DNA of 64,000 nt from Stratiolaelaps scimitus (GCA_019614645.1 JABWDB010000004.1:8060001-8124000), one strand, 5' to 3'. Shown: positions 39,101-51,149, counted from the stretch's first letter. Made by a program: numbers and translations. Notes: generated by a model from the sequence alone, not told the origin.

Positions 39101-42100
39101 ACATTCATCCGTTGATTACGACAGCGGAGAACGCAATCAGTTGGGGAAAGCAGAATGCCTTGATATGGCCGTGTCATTGTATCGTCGGTCTGAGAGGCTT
39201 TCATGGGGACATTGACAGTCTATATGTGTTCGCTATTATTTATTGTCTCTATATTACTATACTTCGTAGCGTCCGGTCCACGATGCACGAATATGTTGCG
39301 GTGTGTTTGCGGCGTCAAAAGCTATAATTGGAAGCTATTCTCTTCTCTCTCTCGAATTTGTGTACAGGACTTCTTTGGTTGGACAGTTATCCATCACGCG
39401 GTTGCCCCTCTTCCTGATGTGACGTACGTATGTACGGACATGGTCCGATTGCTGGCGCATGTCGGAGCGCCTCTTGGGGCCCCTGTCGATCCGCAGAACA
39501 CGCAGAAGACGTTCCCTCTTCATCTCAGGTAATCCAGATCAATCTCTCAAACCACAGGACGTGCGACTTGTTGTTGTTTTGACCGCGAATAACGCCGTCT
39601 AAGGAAAACCAACGCAAAAGAGAAGCTGATATTTAACTACTTTGCTGATTGAGTTGATCGTTTAGGTATTTTTTCTCGTATAGGTGTCCGGGTGTGCATG
39701 TTTATGGTGGTAAGTTACAGGAGGGAACTCTGTTTGTTTGCTACTGAATTTCAGTGCGGGTCGTGGCGTTGAGAGCGTAACAGTCGCCCTTCAAGAACTT
39801 CTAGGCAACAACAATAAGGCAGTCACGGAGCCCCCAACAAAAATTAGTACGTACAACGCTCGTTACAACATTTCGTTGGACTGTCAACTTATTCCCTTGG
39901 GCCAGTAAATTTAGTGCTGTGACAAATATTAAACCAACTTCAATCTTGCGGCCTACTACAATACTGATGAAAGTTAAATAGAGAGATTATATGTATATAT
40001 ATAAATATATAGCTGTCGGTCTCAAGAGATCTAACGTCAACGACTATCTCTCGCTGACATAGTGTTCCGTGAGCCGGTCGCAATTGGTGACGACGGCTTG
40101 TTGGACTCGATACCAGTTCGGGACTTCCGAAAAGATGCAAAATCACAGAGACTACGTGCCAATGGCCTTGAACAGCTCGGTGCGAACGGGGTGGGCGGCC
40201 TCTGTGGCTTGGACGGTGCCGGCCGGGTGGACCCCCTAGCGCCACTCGATCCCCACGAATGGGAGGTGATGAGAGACACGGCAACACCGGGCCAGTTACA
40301 GCCCGCCTATGACGTCCTTCTAACAAAGCTCGACTCCCACCCTCTGGTACGTCGTTGTGAGAGTTCTCCTCTGCATGAATTGATGGCGTCGGCTCTCTCT
40401 CTCTCTCCGCTCCGTCTTCTTGCTAAGAGAGCTCATTTCGTCGTAGATAATTGTTGAACTAGCGGTCCTAAAACAACTTGGACAGCTCCGAATCAAAGGC
40501 AAAACCAAACAGCACCCTCGCATTCAAATATAATAATCCCACCTCAATGTTTACATTCTGTGTAGCATATTTCATCTGTCGCATACTTCATGTGTGCAAA
40601 TGTGTTGAGAGAAAATTACAAATTGCCTCTTTGTTCGTTCGTGCCTAACCCGCAACAACACAATCCCGTCCTGGTAATGCTGGGCGATATTCAAATGAAT
40701 AGACTACATTGTTCTGTATTTCGGGGGATGTGACATATTCATATGTAGTTACCCACGGGATTCCGTTCGCTGCGGTTCTAACTGATGTAAACCGTGTGGG
40801 CTCGGTTCTCTGTATTCGGGTATCTCTACGCTGTTCAGGTGTACTCCTTCTGCAAATTGCAAGTGGTAGCCTCACTGGACGGCACGCGTTTTACCTTAAT
40901 CGAGAGGTCGGGTCGCGTCGGCGATTCCGGCGTGGCGCAGGTGTCGTCGATGGGCGGAAGCCGAGTCGATGCTGCGCGAGAGTTCTGTCGTCGTTTCCGC
41001 GAGCGGACCGGTGCGAACTTCGAAGAAGCCCATACACTTCGTCCAACTCCCGGTAAATTCCGTCCGGTGCTACTGAGGAGTCAGGAGTCTGCTGACAACA
41101 AACAGGAGTTCCGAGAAGGTGGCGCTCGTCTAGACATCGACGGCAGGACCGGCATCCTTGATGCGGTCACGAAAGCGTTGCCGAGTAAACTGGCCACACC
41201 GCTTCAGGCTCTACTAAAGAGCATCATTAAGGTAAGGAGAAGCAGCAGCGAAAATGATCGAGGATTAACAGACCGTTCAGATTTATTCAACATGCTTCGA
41301 AATATGCTGCGCGTACACGTTTAACCTGCCATCAATGTGTTCGTTCTGTATTTTGCCTTCTATGTGTATATATATGTATATAGGGTTGCGAGATGGCTCC
41401 GGGCGTGCCCTGCTCCGAGGACGGCCTTAAGGAGGCACTCTCCTTACTGGAGGAGATGCGTCAGCTGGCAGCCGAGAGGCGACAACTTGAGGCCACCGCC
41501 GAAAGTTCTGTGAGCGACAAAGATGGTGCCGGAGCCACAAATGCCGCCCAACACCTGGCGGAACTTTTGCTCCGGCTCGCTGAGCGAAGCCATCAGCTTC
41601 ATGCACTTCTACCGCCGCCGGCCCCGAGTCAACGTCGAAGTGGTGGAACGAACGGAAGCGGTGGAAGTCGGCGAAAAAGTATGAGCAGCGGCGGATCCGT
41701 AGCTCTGACAAACTGGACGAGAGCATCGCCTGAACAGCTTGAGCCGCTTTGGACAGAGGAACAGGTTAGGCCTCATTGCTCGTACATTTCATGAGTGCAT
41801 GAGGAGCACATTATTATGGAACAAATATTACAACAAAAAAAAAAATATATATATATAATATAATATATGTATATATATATGTTGCTTTTACAGATTGACG
41901 AACAGATCGCTCGTGTTCAAGTTATGCTCGATCTGCAATTATCTCGACAAATCCTGCGAGGTGCCCTGTTTGCAGTCGCCGAAGTTCACCCTCTCGAGTA
42001 CGTCTACAAAGCGACCCAATGTCGTCTTCAGCAACTCCAAGTGGACTTGACAGAGACACAGACGATCCTGCAGTACATCCACAACTCACTGAGTTAGTAC

Positions 42101-44081
42101 ACGTGCGAACCTCATTCATCGTAACATGAATCATATTGCCATGACCTTCCGCCGGTCCAGTTAAAGCGTCGTTCTCAAAATGTATCCTTAGCATCCCCAT
42201 ATCATTTGACAGAGATTGCAGAAAGAAAGTCTGCTAGATCCACTCTCCAAGTCGCTCTTGTTCACTGCGGCTATAGCGCCGATATTGAGCAGATCCCCTC
42301 ATTCGCTCGCAGAGATCACTCGCTGGCACAATCGAATACTGGACCAAAATCCGATCTCTCCTTCAACTGTTTTCACGGTGTAATGCTATTTCTTACCGTC
42401 TCGTTTATGATTCGTGCGATTGCCATTTGCTGACGAATCAGTTCGTTGGCGACCCTCAGGAGATTCATCAAAATCATCACCTCCTCCTTCGTTTGGGCCG
42501 TCGTCGACAGCATTTACACGGGCGCCGTACACGGTGACTGGCGTATACCGAGTTTCACGAGGCGATGAAGAAAAACAGGTACGCTCCATATTCGTTGGTG
42601 ATGCCGTTCTCAGAAATCGACTTCTCTCTCTCTCTCTCTGTGTGAGAAAAATCACCTGCAGACACCTATGTCTACAGTACTTGATACATCGAAATGATGT
42701 TAGGACATCATAACGGATCGCTACTCGCGTAGAGGGACACATCTTGACGAATAGCTCGGGTATGCTAGACATTACGAGGAAATGGTGTGTGTGTGTGTTG
42801 ATCTTTATTACCCGTGGCTCCATGCAAGAGAACTCTGTATTATAGAGCGTTATCGATGTAACAATTTTCATCGTTTATACTTCATTCGTTCCACAGATTG
42901 TGAGCGAAAGTGCTGCCGGTCTTCCGTTTGGAGTACGCAATCATTGGCTATTATGGAAACCGGTGGGAGCCGGAGGGCTTCTGGCGGCTCTCCATAGGGG
43001 ATTACAGGCCACGCCGCTAACAGGCACTTGGAGAGAATGGCCACAGCACGCACGTGGAATCACATTCTACGACAGGTAAATAGCTATTAGCCCTCGGATT
43101 TTTGAGAACATCGTCTCGCAGTTCAACGCGATGTCCTCCACGAGAAGGAGGGTATCCTTTCAAGCCACAGTATTGTTTAACTATCTACCTCTGTTGCGAG
43201 ATAACCGTGTCATCAAAGTGGAGCAGTCTATCTAACACTCTTGATTTACGGCTCTCTCATATTTTTTCAGGTTTGGACAGGGTCTCGACTTTGCTGAAGC
43301 TGGCCCCGGCGGGTCACGCTTCGCTCTGCTTTGTCAGGTATAATTCCGTATAGCGATGTTTTGAGCAGACTTCACTGTAGCGATAAAAACAGATTATAAG
43401 AATTATTATCATTATTATTAACACGGCTTCATTACGCACAGATACTTCGTGTTTCTTGAAGATGGTTATTTTTACAGCGTCATTACTGCATCAGTGAGAC
43501 GCTAATCATTCGTTTATCCGGTCACCGTCTCCAATAATCCATGATGTGTGTCCATTGCAGTTGTATGAACTTAGTCTAATTATTCTATCTTCTCTCCAGC
43601 ACTTGTCTCTCTTTTGATATAGATATATATATATATATATATTTGGTGTATGAGCTCCACTCCCGTGCAAGGAGTGGACATCGAAGGGCTATCCAAAATA
43701 GATTGTCTAATTCTATACAAATGTCTTGTTTGATCAGTGTTTGCGCATAAGCATTTCATATAACAAATTGTGTGTAAACGTTTCAATGCTACTGCTGTAC
43801 AGGTGGCGCTGGGAGAATGCGTGGAGCTGCCCCCTGGCGGAGGTCGGGGACCATCGGGAAGTCACAGTGCTTGGCTGCCGGGCCGTTGGACTCCTGATCC
43901 TCGCGCTCACATCTCCTGGCTGAGCTGGACTGTGCCGCTCGGTGAGACGACTCTCACGCATGGCACGCCCAGAGGCGCCGGCCAGCCGCCGAGTTCTGCC
44001 CACCTGGCCCGCGAGGTTAATGAATACGTGGTGTATAAACCTCAGCAGGTCTGCATGAGATACCTCGTCGAATACCATTGA
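21548..44081 (+). CDS. Ankyrin-WGR-PARP protein with a degraded catalytic triad (nematode PME-5-like)
   Basis: 35 exons, about 3160 residues, all phases consistent: 21548-21640, 24153-24861, 25072-25181, 25748-25798, 26526-26617, 26803-26967, 27183-27909, 28099-28227, 28576-28956, 29096-29179, 29625-30040, 30318-30494, 30711-31294, 31585-31767, 31934-32070, 32705-32967, 33521-34391, 34782-35057, 35376-35792, 36179-36268, 36511-36992, 37225-37410, 37726-37881, 38208-38384, 38693-39047, 39368-39528, 39755-39846, 40063-40346, 40839-41231, 41384-41764, 41894-42092, 42442-42578, 42897-43075, 43271-43337, 43803-44081. Domains by approximate residue: Ser/Gly/Ala tracts 40-130; AT-hook-like KRGRKSK near 255 and KKRGRKPGR near 564; twin modules 322-420 and 629-725; ankyrin repeats 905-2500 (such as GNSALHYAAAYGHLHVVKLLV); WGR-like 2617-2690; PARP helical region 2735-2940; ART fold 2987-3160. 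In the ART fold the triad His is Lys 3007, the Tyr is Thr 3042, and Glu 3142 is kept (VNEYVVY). A nuclear scaffold or reader role is inferred. Confidence 0.9.
24181..24410 (+). repeat. Triplet-rich low-complexity coding segment
   Basis: Imperfect AGC/GGC/GCA/GCG triplet runs inside exon 2 of the PARP-like gene encode Ser-Gly, poly-Ser and poly-Ala tracts. Such runs are prone to length change and probably encode disordered linker. Confidence 0.85.
28306..28395. repeat. Long near-perfect inverted repeat (hairpin) in an intron
   Basis: Two arms of about 41 bases (from 28306 and ending at 28395) are complementary with about two mismatches, around a short AT loop. Arm landmarks are GTTGGGTAGCCAGTTAAC and its reverse complement. 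It lies in the PARP-like gene intron between 28227 and 28576. It may be a foldback transposon remnant or a small-RNA precursor. Confidence 0.9.
29235..29300 (+). repeat. Repeat tail with TTACC units
   Basis: The segment CATTGTAAAGTTTGCGG followed by TTAAACCAGTAAACC and TTACC-like units resembles 33183-33235 and 51150-51212. It looks like the 3' tail of one retroelement family. Confidence 0.4.
30064..30119. repeat. (TA)n microsatellite, longest in the window
   Basis: About 56 bases of TA dinucleotides with one G interruption, 24 bases after an exon end of the PARP-like gene. Confidence 0.9.
32966..33176 (+). mobile_element. tRNA-derived SINE with 13-bp target-site duplication
   Basis: A body of about 185 bases (32979-33163) is flanked by direct repeats AGGTACGTTGCAT at 32966-32978 and 33164-33176. 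It has a pol III B box (GGGTTCGATCCCC near 33043), a CATATTTGCATTT block and a GGGGAAAATTAACTA end. The left duplication overlaps the 5' splice site of the preceding PARP-like exon, which ends at 32967. Related copies lie at 17057-17262, 9198-9310 and 7663-7729. Confidence 0.8.
33183..33235 (+). repeat. Repeat tail with TTACC units
   Basis: GAATTGCAGTTCTTCTAATAA followed by TCAATAAATCTTTACCTTG matches 51150-51212 and, less well, 29235-29300. It lies just past the SINE. Confidence 0.45.
35233..35273. repeat. (TA)n microsatellite with short interruption
   Basis: A TA run broken by CACA in an intron of the PARP-like gene, about 100 bases before the exon at 35376. Confidence 0.85.
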
Positions 44082-45968
44082 GTAGCAGATGCTCTAACCG
44101 TAGTAAGAGCCGATAACAGAGATACCCTCGCCAATCGTCGTGAGCTGGCCGCAGAGCGACGACCTGTCTCTTAAGACGGAGGCGGCAGCGGCGCTTGATT
44201 GTGTACAGCGACAAAATTCGTAGGAGTCTGACGTTGATATCAACTTGTTAATACGATACTCCCGTTGGACAGGTCGATCTACAGCGCAAAAGCCAGCCAG
44301 CGCAAGCATTCGTCAACACTTGCTTTTACTTCGAGTACCTCTTCTTCAGGGTATGGATTGCCCATACAGGCAGGGTAGGACAGGACGATTTGAGGTGCAA
44401 ATGAACCGAGATTAGGCTATCAATTAGGCAAACACCTCGATGACTAGAGGTGGTCATACCACCAGCAATCATCCACGCCAACCGACAATAATCTAAAAAA
44501 TTTACCTAACATATGAGGATGGGATTTCCTAGAAATCCGTGTCGTAATGAGACGTCAGCAGGGGAGAGAGAGGCATCACCAAGAACTTCTTCCATGATTG
44601 AGCCACAACATAGATACGTGCGTCTAATCGTAGTTGCACTCCCGTCCTGGATATATGCGTGTGTCTCTGTGTATATGTGTACCTACGGCCGAACTGTTCT
44701 GAAAGTTGGACCGCATCCCTGAATCGATATTGTGAGCAAACGACATCTCGAGTCTTCTAATCAGGCTCGTCACCACCATGGCCCATGGCGACATAGGCCA
44801 CTCGTCGCACGGGATTTGTCGATTCATGGCCCCATGATCGTTCCACGAAGGGACCCCAATGACGTCACCGTTTCGATATTCACGAGCTAAATTATCTAAT
44901 TCGTTCAATAATAGCTCAACGTATCGAAAGCGTGATCGTTACTACGGTCCGATCATGTAACTTCGTAATCGAATTGCACATTGTGCATTGCTATCTAATA
45001 GCGTCCAACCGTGTCTCTCTCTATTCTATCCTTAATTAACTAAATGAGATCCTTCATTTTTGACCCACATAGTTAATCATTGGCAATAGATTTCGTATGC
45101 GAGGTCATCTACAAATTTTACCCACTGCATCTACTACTCTGTGAAAACATCAGCATAGGGTAGTGTTTTTTTTTAGCAAGTTACATAAGAACAACATTGA
45201 ATGAGTCAGCATTGTACCAGTCAGAAGGAGAGAGAGAGAGGGAGAGAGGGCGATATACTAGCCATAATCATAACGAGAGTATTGGTGGTAATATCATAAT
45301 ATAAATGCGAATTAGTCTCTATATTTCGTTTATCTGGCGTGTCTTCTCATACACAGAAAATTAAACGCTCGAGTAACAACATCACGATGAAGTTCACCTC
45401 AGAGAGAGATAGAGAGACAGAGAGATATGGGAGGAGCGAATGAAAATCAACGGGGGTGTCCGTGTGCTCGGTTCGGAACTGGCGTTGTGGCCGATTGACG
45501 GCTACCAATCTGCTCTAGCCTCAGGTCTGCGGGAGCAATATTTTATTATGTCGATTTCCAAAGTAGCTGACAAAGCAATCACTGAAAACAGAACAAACAA
45601 ATCGATTGGGCGTACCCATATGCGAATGGGTATAATATTTTCGAATTCAGTTTTTTTTTTATAATCGCCTAAGTATATCTCTCCCGATAAATGTTTGATT
45701 TACGGGGTTCATTATGGATGAATAACTTGAAACAAAGTGTAGTGATTGAATGTGGTAAAGTCGAGTAGTGTTCAAAGAGAGCGAAAAAAAACTCGTTAAA
45801 TCGAGCTGGCCGTGCGTTTGCTACGACGGAATGAATTAGCAGGAAAATGGCACCGGCATAACTGTCTCTGCCGATTGAAAGTGTGGTGCGTGTATATATA
45901 TATATACATAACATATACATAAAGCATACATCTATACAAGTATATACATATATTCAGAGTATTGGTAT

Positions 45969-45992
45969 ATATATATATATATATATATATAC
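45969..45992. repeat. (TA)n microsatellite
   Basis: About 24 bases of TA dinucleotides downstream of the PARP-like gene. Confidence 0.85.
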
Positions 45993-47080
45993 ATAATAGT
46001 AAAAAGGTACATGTATGAAAAAGTACATCAACTTATATAGCGATCCATAATAATACTATTTTTTTTTATTATTATTATGATTCCGGTTCCCTTTGACAAC
46101 GTAGGTTACGGATGTAGCTGAAGTAGATGAAGTCTAGTATAATGTAATAGGAGATTAGGTAGTAACGGTAGACGTACATGCATCTTCCATCACTCTCCGC
46201 TGCTGAGCATAACGCGTGCGTGCGTGAAGGGACAAACCCAGCAATCGATTTTTAGGTAGATGATATATCATTGATACATAGAGGTGGACCGATCGACCGG
46301 TAATTAGTACATTCATCTCAGAAGACAGAATCACGAAATCACACTCTTACCCAGATGTACACACACATATATATATTATAAAGACTGAAATAAAATAGCC
46401 AATCATAAAAGTGGTGTTCGCATAGAGGAGTTGTGGCGTTCAAACATCAGACGAGCAGCAAACGAGAGCAGGAAAAAATTGAATCACACTGAATCGACGT
46501 CAACAACTGCTGCTGAGTGTACTGAAGCTGGCCTCTTCTTGATCGGCATTAGCGTCTTGTACTGGTAGCATATTGCTATGACGATGCCTATATAACTATT
46601 GCTACTATTGTCACTATACGATTTCTCAGACAGAAAGCAACAACAATAACAAAGATATATATATATATATATAGCGTGTCTTCGCCCTGGTGGAGCAGCC
46701 ACTGAATCAGCATTCGCATGCGCCATCGTATGAGAGTGTATTTGTGGACTGAATCGAATAACAGTAATAATAATAAAATATCCAGTGTGACCACACAAAA
46801 ACTCGTACCCTGTTTTGTCTCTCTACACAGCGAAGCTGTCGAAACCATACTTGGACGCAGTGTCAGATGTTTACGCTAAAAGTAAATGGAAAATATATAT
46901 TGCTTTATTTGTTAGCAGTTTCAGGGCGTTTCAGTTACTCCAAGAAGCGTAGCTATTGCAGTAGTTACTTAAATAAACCAATCATAAAGCTTGCTGCGAA
47001 CAACGGATCGCCTCATCTTTTGTTAAGTCCACATGGGATAAATTAAGCAATCCATATGGGGAATCAATCAATTGAGCTTT

Positions 47081-47155
47081 ATTGATCGATAGTGATTAAT
47101 GTTATTAAACGCGAGATTTCTTGATCGATTGTGATCAATATTATTAAACGTGTGG
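47081..47155. repeat. 40-bp imperfect tandem duplication
   Basis: Two adjacent units share TTGATCGATWGTGATYAAT and TATTAAACG. They lie in the spacer between the PARP-like and RPAIN genes. Confidence 0.85.
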
Positions 47156-48524
47156 TGTATGATGGAACTATGATCTGATAATGGTTTACTCCTTACTTAC
47201 TACTTGTAAGATATTGCGGTTCGCAATCGGTTACCTATTTTGCAGCGCAGCGCCGAATTCATAGCCAATAGACGTTACGAAACTATCACCAAGTCAGAGT
47301 TACGTAATAATGTCTTCATGAAACATTGTTGTTCTTAGCTTCGCCATCGGTATAAGCGGGTTTAGGTACAGGTCGCTTCGCTCCACGGCATTTAGGTAGC
47401 TACGATATCTAAATGAAACCACTAGCTGATTAGTAAGCAACTGAAGCAGTTGTCGATTAAAAAATCAATTCAGTAGTCAAGGATCAATCTATAAATGGTA
47501 GATTTATTTACACGAGTGTTTTTTTTCTCACAACAAATCGACAAACGGCATTTCGTTTATATATATATATAATATTCGGTCAGGGTCTCCCTTCCGTGTA
47601 TACAATTGTACATACGTGCTTAACTGTTCGTGACCTCTGGTGTGGCTCGAGTTGAGATCCTTCGAGAATAATATCTAGTGACGATGCACTTAAAAAACAC
47701 CGAACTTGTTCACTTTGTGTATTTGACGTGTTCACATGCTTAAATTTCCCTATAATCCGAGTTTCCTATAACTATACATGCAGAACATCTGAAAGATAGC
47801 CTGTAGCTATAAGAACCACCGCTTGGACATGTTCCGTGTCATAGTCGTTCCGATCTGTTCAGATCAATGTGCGCATCGTCATCTGTACATGATTTGTAGC
47901 TATGAATCAAATCCCGATCAAAAATCGATGGGGCTATAATTATTGTCACTGGTTGGTATCTGCGAACTTCCATTTCCAGGCAGTCTTTCGCTGCCCGATA
48001 CGTGGAGCTACCAATCGCCCGCTAAGACTACATCTCGCTGTCACATCAGTAGAACTTTCGAGTCGCACGGAGCTCTAGAAAGTACTAGGATGTGTGAGAA
48101 CAGAAATGATTGACAATGTCGGACGGATACCCATCCGCATTACGTAGATATATCGCTGACACCTACTCACTGATACGGCAAAGGCCGACCTAAAACTTTG
48201 CGTAACAACATCGAGCTCGCATCTTAGCCACCGCTGCATAAGCGAATATAATTGAGGTATCACAAGGCATTGATTGTTACATGAAAAATCGGCAGAAACC
48301 CACGCGAGAATCCGTTGTGTCTCTCATAACGTCGGGAGCCGGTCGCCAAGTGTCATCTTTCCTGGTAGAGAGACATTGTTTCATCCACCCGCATTATTTG
48401 CGCCATGGCGCCTCCTCGATAGTGGTCGTTCTCATGACGTCCGATTTCGCAATGAGCTGTGCTTGTAAAACACTACCCTACCACTCAACGTTCCCCGTCT
48501 AGATAGCTAGCTGGCTATCCATGG

Positions 48525-49019
48525 CTACAGTTGTGCCATATCCATAAAATCACATGTGTCACAGGCGAGAAACAGGTTCCCTTCGAAGCATAGAACTTCT
48601 GCCGGACGCATACAGCCTGTCGCAGCGTGAACGGCGTGAACGCGTTCCAGCGCCTCCTGAAAATCCCGCCAGCTCGTATTGGCCCTAATTCCACAGCTGT
48701 CACAAGAGATTAGCCGTTCGCCGAACGTGTGAACGTGCATCTGGGTGTAGCACACCGGGCACGGGTGGGGAACCGGCAGCAGGATCTCCTCATGCGTCTC
48801 GAACTCGTGTTCGGCCCGCTCAAGTATCAACGCTTGCTCCTGCTCCAGATCGTCCTCGAAGATGCTGCGCTCGATGGCCGCTCGGCGACGAGCTTCGACC
48901 TGTGTGTCGCGGGCCGCCTTTTGTCGATCGAGTCGTTGCTGGCGTAACGTCTCCTTCCATGGCGAACTCTTGGCCTTGTACAGAGCCTGAAAACGACTGA
49001 CAGTTTGTGCGGGTGCCAT
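48525..49019 (-). CDS. RPAIN: RPA-interacting protein (RPAIN / RIP family)
   Basis: A single-exon 164-residue protein. The N-terminal LYKAKSSPWKETLRQQRLDR matches the family's importin-beta and RPA-binding start. A Glu-rich helix follows (residues about 50-80). The C-terminal zinc-finger region has CPVC (87-90), CDSC (106-109), C136, C144 and CDTCDF (153-158). The family carries replication protein A into the nucleus and may localise it to PML bodies in vertebrates. The ATG at 49019 is preferred over the in-frame ATG at 49061 because its distance to the SPWKE motif equals that in known members. A possible upstream exon lies at about 49183-49400. Confidence 0.93.
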   Translation of the reverse strand: MAPAQTVSRFQALYKAKSSPWKETLRQQRLDRQKAARDTQVEARRRAAIERSIFEDDLEQEQALILERAEHEFETHEEILLPVPHPCPVCYTQMHVHTFGERLISCDSCGIRANTSWRDFQEALERVHAVHAATGCMRPAEVLCFEGNLFLACDTCDFMDMAQL

Positions 49020-49083
49020 TATGTTTTTGGCGCCTTCCCGGCGAACTAGCCCTACTTCCAATGTGCACTAGTGGTGGTCGTCG

Positions 49084-49111
49084 GCGGGGGACGGGGAGAG
49101 GGGGGGGGGTC
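49084..49111 (+). promoter_or_regulatory. G-quadruplex-capable G tract upstream of RPAIN
   Basis: Four or more G runs (G5, G4 and a run of ten) lie within 28 bases, 65-92 bases upstream of the RPAIN start, on the non-template strand relative to that gene's upstream side. It could act in the promoter or 5' UTR. Confidence 0.5.
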
Positions 49112-49182
49112 GTAACCGGGGCACTCGACGCTGGACTGGAACTCGCTGGAACCGAAGGGCCCCGGCAGGGCTCACTTACTAC

Positions 49183-49378
49183 TATCGGAAAGGGGAGTGC
49201 TATCAGTTTGTTGCATCTCTGACCTGCTCGTCACTTTCTGACCCCGCCGAGGACACGAATTGGTCGAGCAGCAGCTGCGCTGATGATGAACAACAACTGA
49301 TGTTGATGAAAATGCCTGCGACCTTTGAGTTCCGATGCTGCTCTCTAAGTAACTTGCCTCCGAATCATCAGGCGACAC
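49183..49378 (-). other. Possible 5' exon of RPAIN
   Basis: A minus-strand open stretch (from MSPDDSEASYLESSIG) ends at a consensus donor GTAAGTGAG at about 49182. It could be a non-coding or alternative first exon of RPAIN. There is no family match, so the coding potential is doubtful. Confidence 0.25.
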
Positions 49379-50729
49379 AGGTTACACTTGCCATTTCCAG
49401 AATCAAGTCAACGCCACCAACTACAACAGCAGGGGGCTGTCTCCAAATCGAACGCTTGTGTTTCACGTCCCACAGACAGAGACGGATAGAGCAGCACGAC
49501 TGGTCAAACGGCGCGCAAAGTGTCCGTCGACGCTCGCCATCTAGCGTTTTCCACATTGTGCCGTATGTCAGCGTTTAGCGAACTCGCCGCTTTAAACCGC
49601 CGAACGTAAACAGCGGAACAACTCACAGGCGACGAAGTAGATTAACCAGACCGACATACGATCCACCCCATGTTATCGAGCATCTGCGGGCCCATGCACA
49701 CACCTAGATACATTCGAACACAGACACGGATATATAGATAGTTAGTTATATGGTCTCATCCAGCAGTTTCCAATGCTGCATTTCGCTACATCTATCAGAC
49801 CTCAGGCGATCGTAGAGCCGCAGTAGCATTGATCTCTTCAGCGTATAGAAATAATTCTTCAATATCTCGGGAGTGTGTGCCGCTGGATTGCCATTGATGC
49901 TCAATGGGCAAAAAGTAATTTGTTAAGTAAAGTGCGGCGTGAGTTTCAAGAGAACGCAGATTGGCTAGAAGGCTGTCGGGGGCTGTCGGTCAGTGTTTCC
50001 AGCTGCACGCTTTGGTGTGCAGCGATCAACGGAGTCGGGGACAGTTCAGAAGGCTCGCTCGAACCAGTGAAACACCTTGCCTGGTTGGTTAGTATTCAAA
50101 CAAACGAATATCCGTGATTGTAATCATAATAGTTAAAACAGTCATACTACTAGTTATATACAGTAATGCAGGATGTTATCATTGCAGCAGCAGCAGCAGC
50201 AGCAACAACAGCGGGAGCAATTCGGAGCCGTTTGTCAGTTGTGTGTGTGTTCTGACAGCATTGTTTCATTTTTTTTCTGGGGAGGCCTGCATACTTCCGG
50301 CATGCCGTGAGCTGATAAGAAATGTGTGTAATGTTATCTTATCAGCATTTTATTGCTTTCGTCAAATGATAAGAGGCTGTATTACGAGGATCGTAATACT
50401 TTCGGCGTTACTTCATGACACAAGCGCCTAATGATGTGTACATCGTGAAATGTACGTCTCGTGTAGAAGACATGTTCGATAGTTAATTCAGAAGGCTGGT
50501 TGGTGGTGACGATCTAATTAATAGTAGATAACGAATGGTTCTTTGCGATTGGACTTTGTGGTAAGTGGTATGTTTACTCTGGATTGTTTGATTGTGAAAG
50601 GGAACGAGTGTATACACTTTTCATAGCTTTCGAAAAGTAGATTGGTGAGTGTTCGATTAGGTCAGTTACTACAGTTCATCTGACCAACTATGTAAGTGAT
50701 GATAATAGAATATGGCATACTCTTTCGAA

Positions 50730-50759
50730 TTAGTATAGCTCAAATTTGAGCTATACTAA
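50730..50759. repeat. Perfect 30-bp palindrome
   Basis: TTAGTATAGCTCAAA is followed directly by its exact reverse complement, with no spacer. It lies in the spacer upstream of the UROS gene. Confidence 0.95.
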
Positions 50760-51149
50760 CCTCGTTTACCCAGATGCGAATCAATCGTCAATGAACCATT
50801 CATATGTTGTTGTTGTTGGTCTTCGCTTGACGTGACGTAATTGCGTGCAACTATGTTATTTCTGCCGTTAGGGTCATTGTGGAGCGCATAAAATCGAACT
50901 GTCCATATTTAGCTGTTGTTAAATTGAATCGACGTTGAGTGACATCATTTAGCCCTGTCTGGCCCAGATCTACTCATTCGAAATACTCCCGACTGATCTT
51001 TCGCGCCACAAGTCGCATTACGTTCCATTACGCTAGCATATATTTCGGAATATAAATTCTTTAACATAACCAAGTATGTATACATTTGCAAAACGTCGTG
51101 GATCGTGCTGGTATGGGACTGGGGAGGATGTTGCAAACCCATATAAGAG

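Larger units (their letters stand above)
44082..48524. other. Spacer between the PARP-like and RPAIN genes
   Basis: Holds the 3' UTR of the PARP-like gene and that of RPAIN, which converge here. It contains GA repeats near 45228-45250, TA runs near 45969-45992 and 46654-46672, an ATT/ATA run near 46060, and a 40-bp tandem duplication at 47081-47155. I see no gene. Confidence 0.5.

Noticed and set aside
49059..49061. Upstream in-frame ATG for RPAIN
   Set aside because: It adds 14 residues not found in the family. The ATG at 49019 matches the usual distance to SPWKE.
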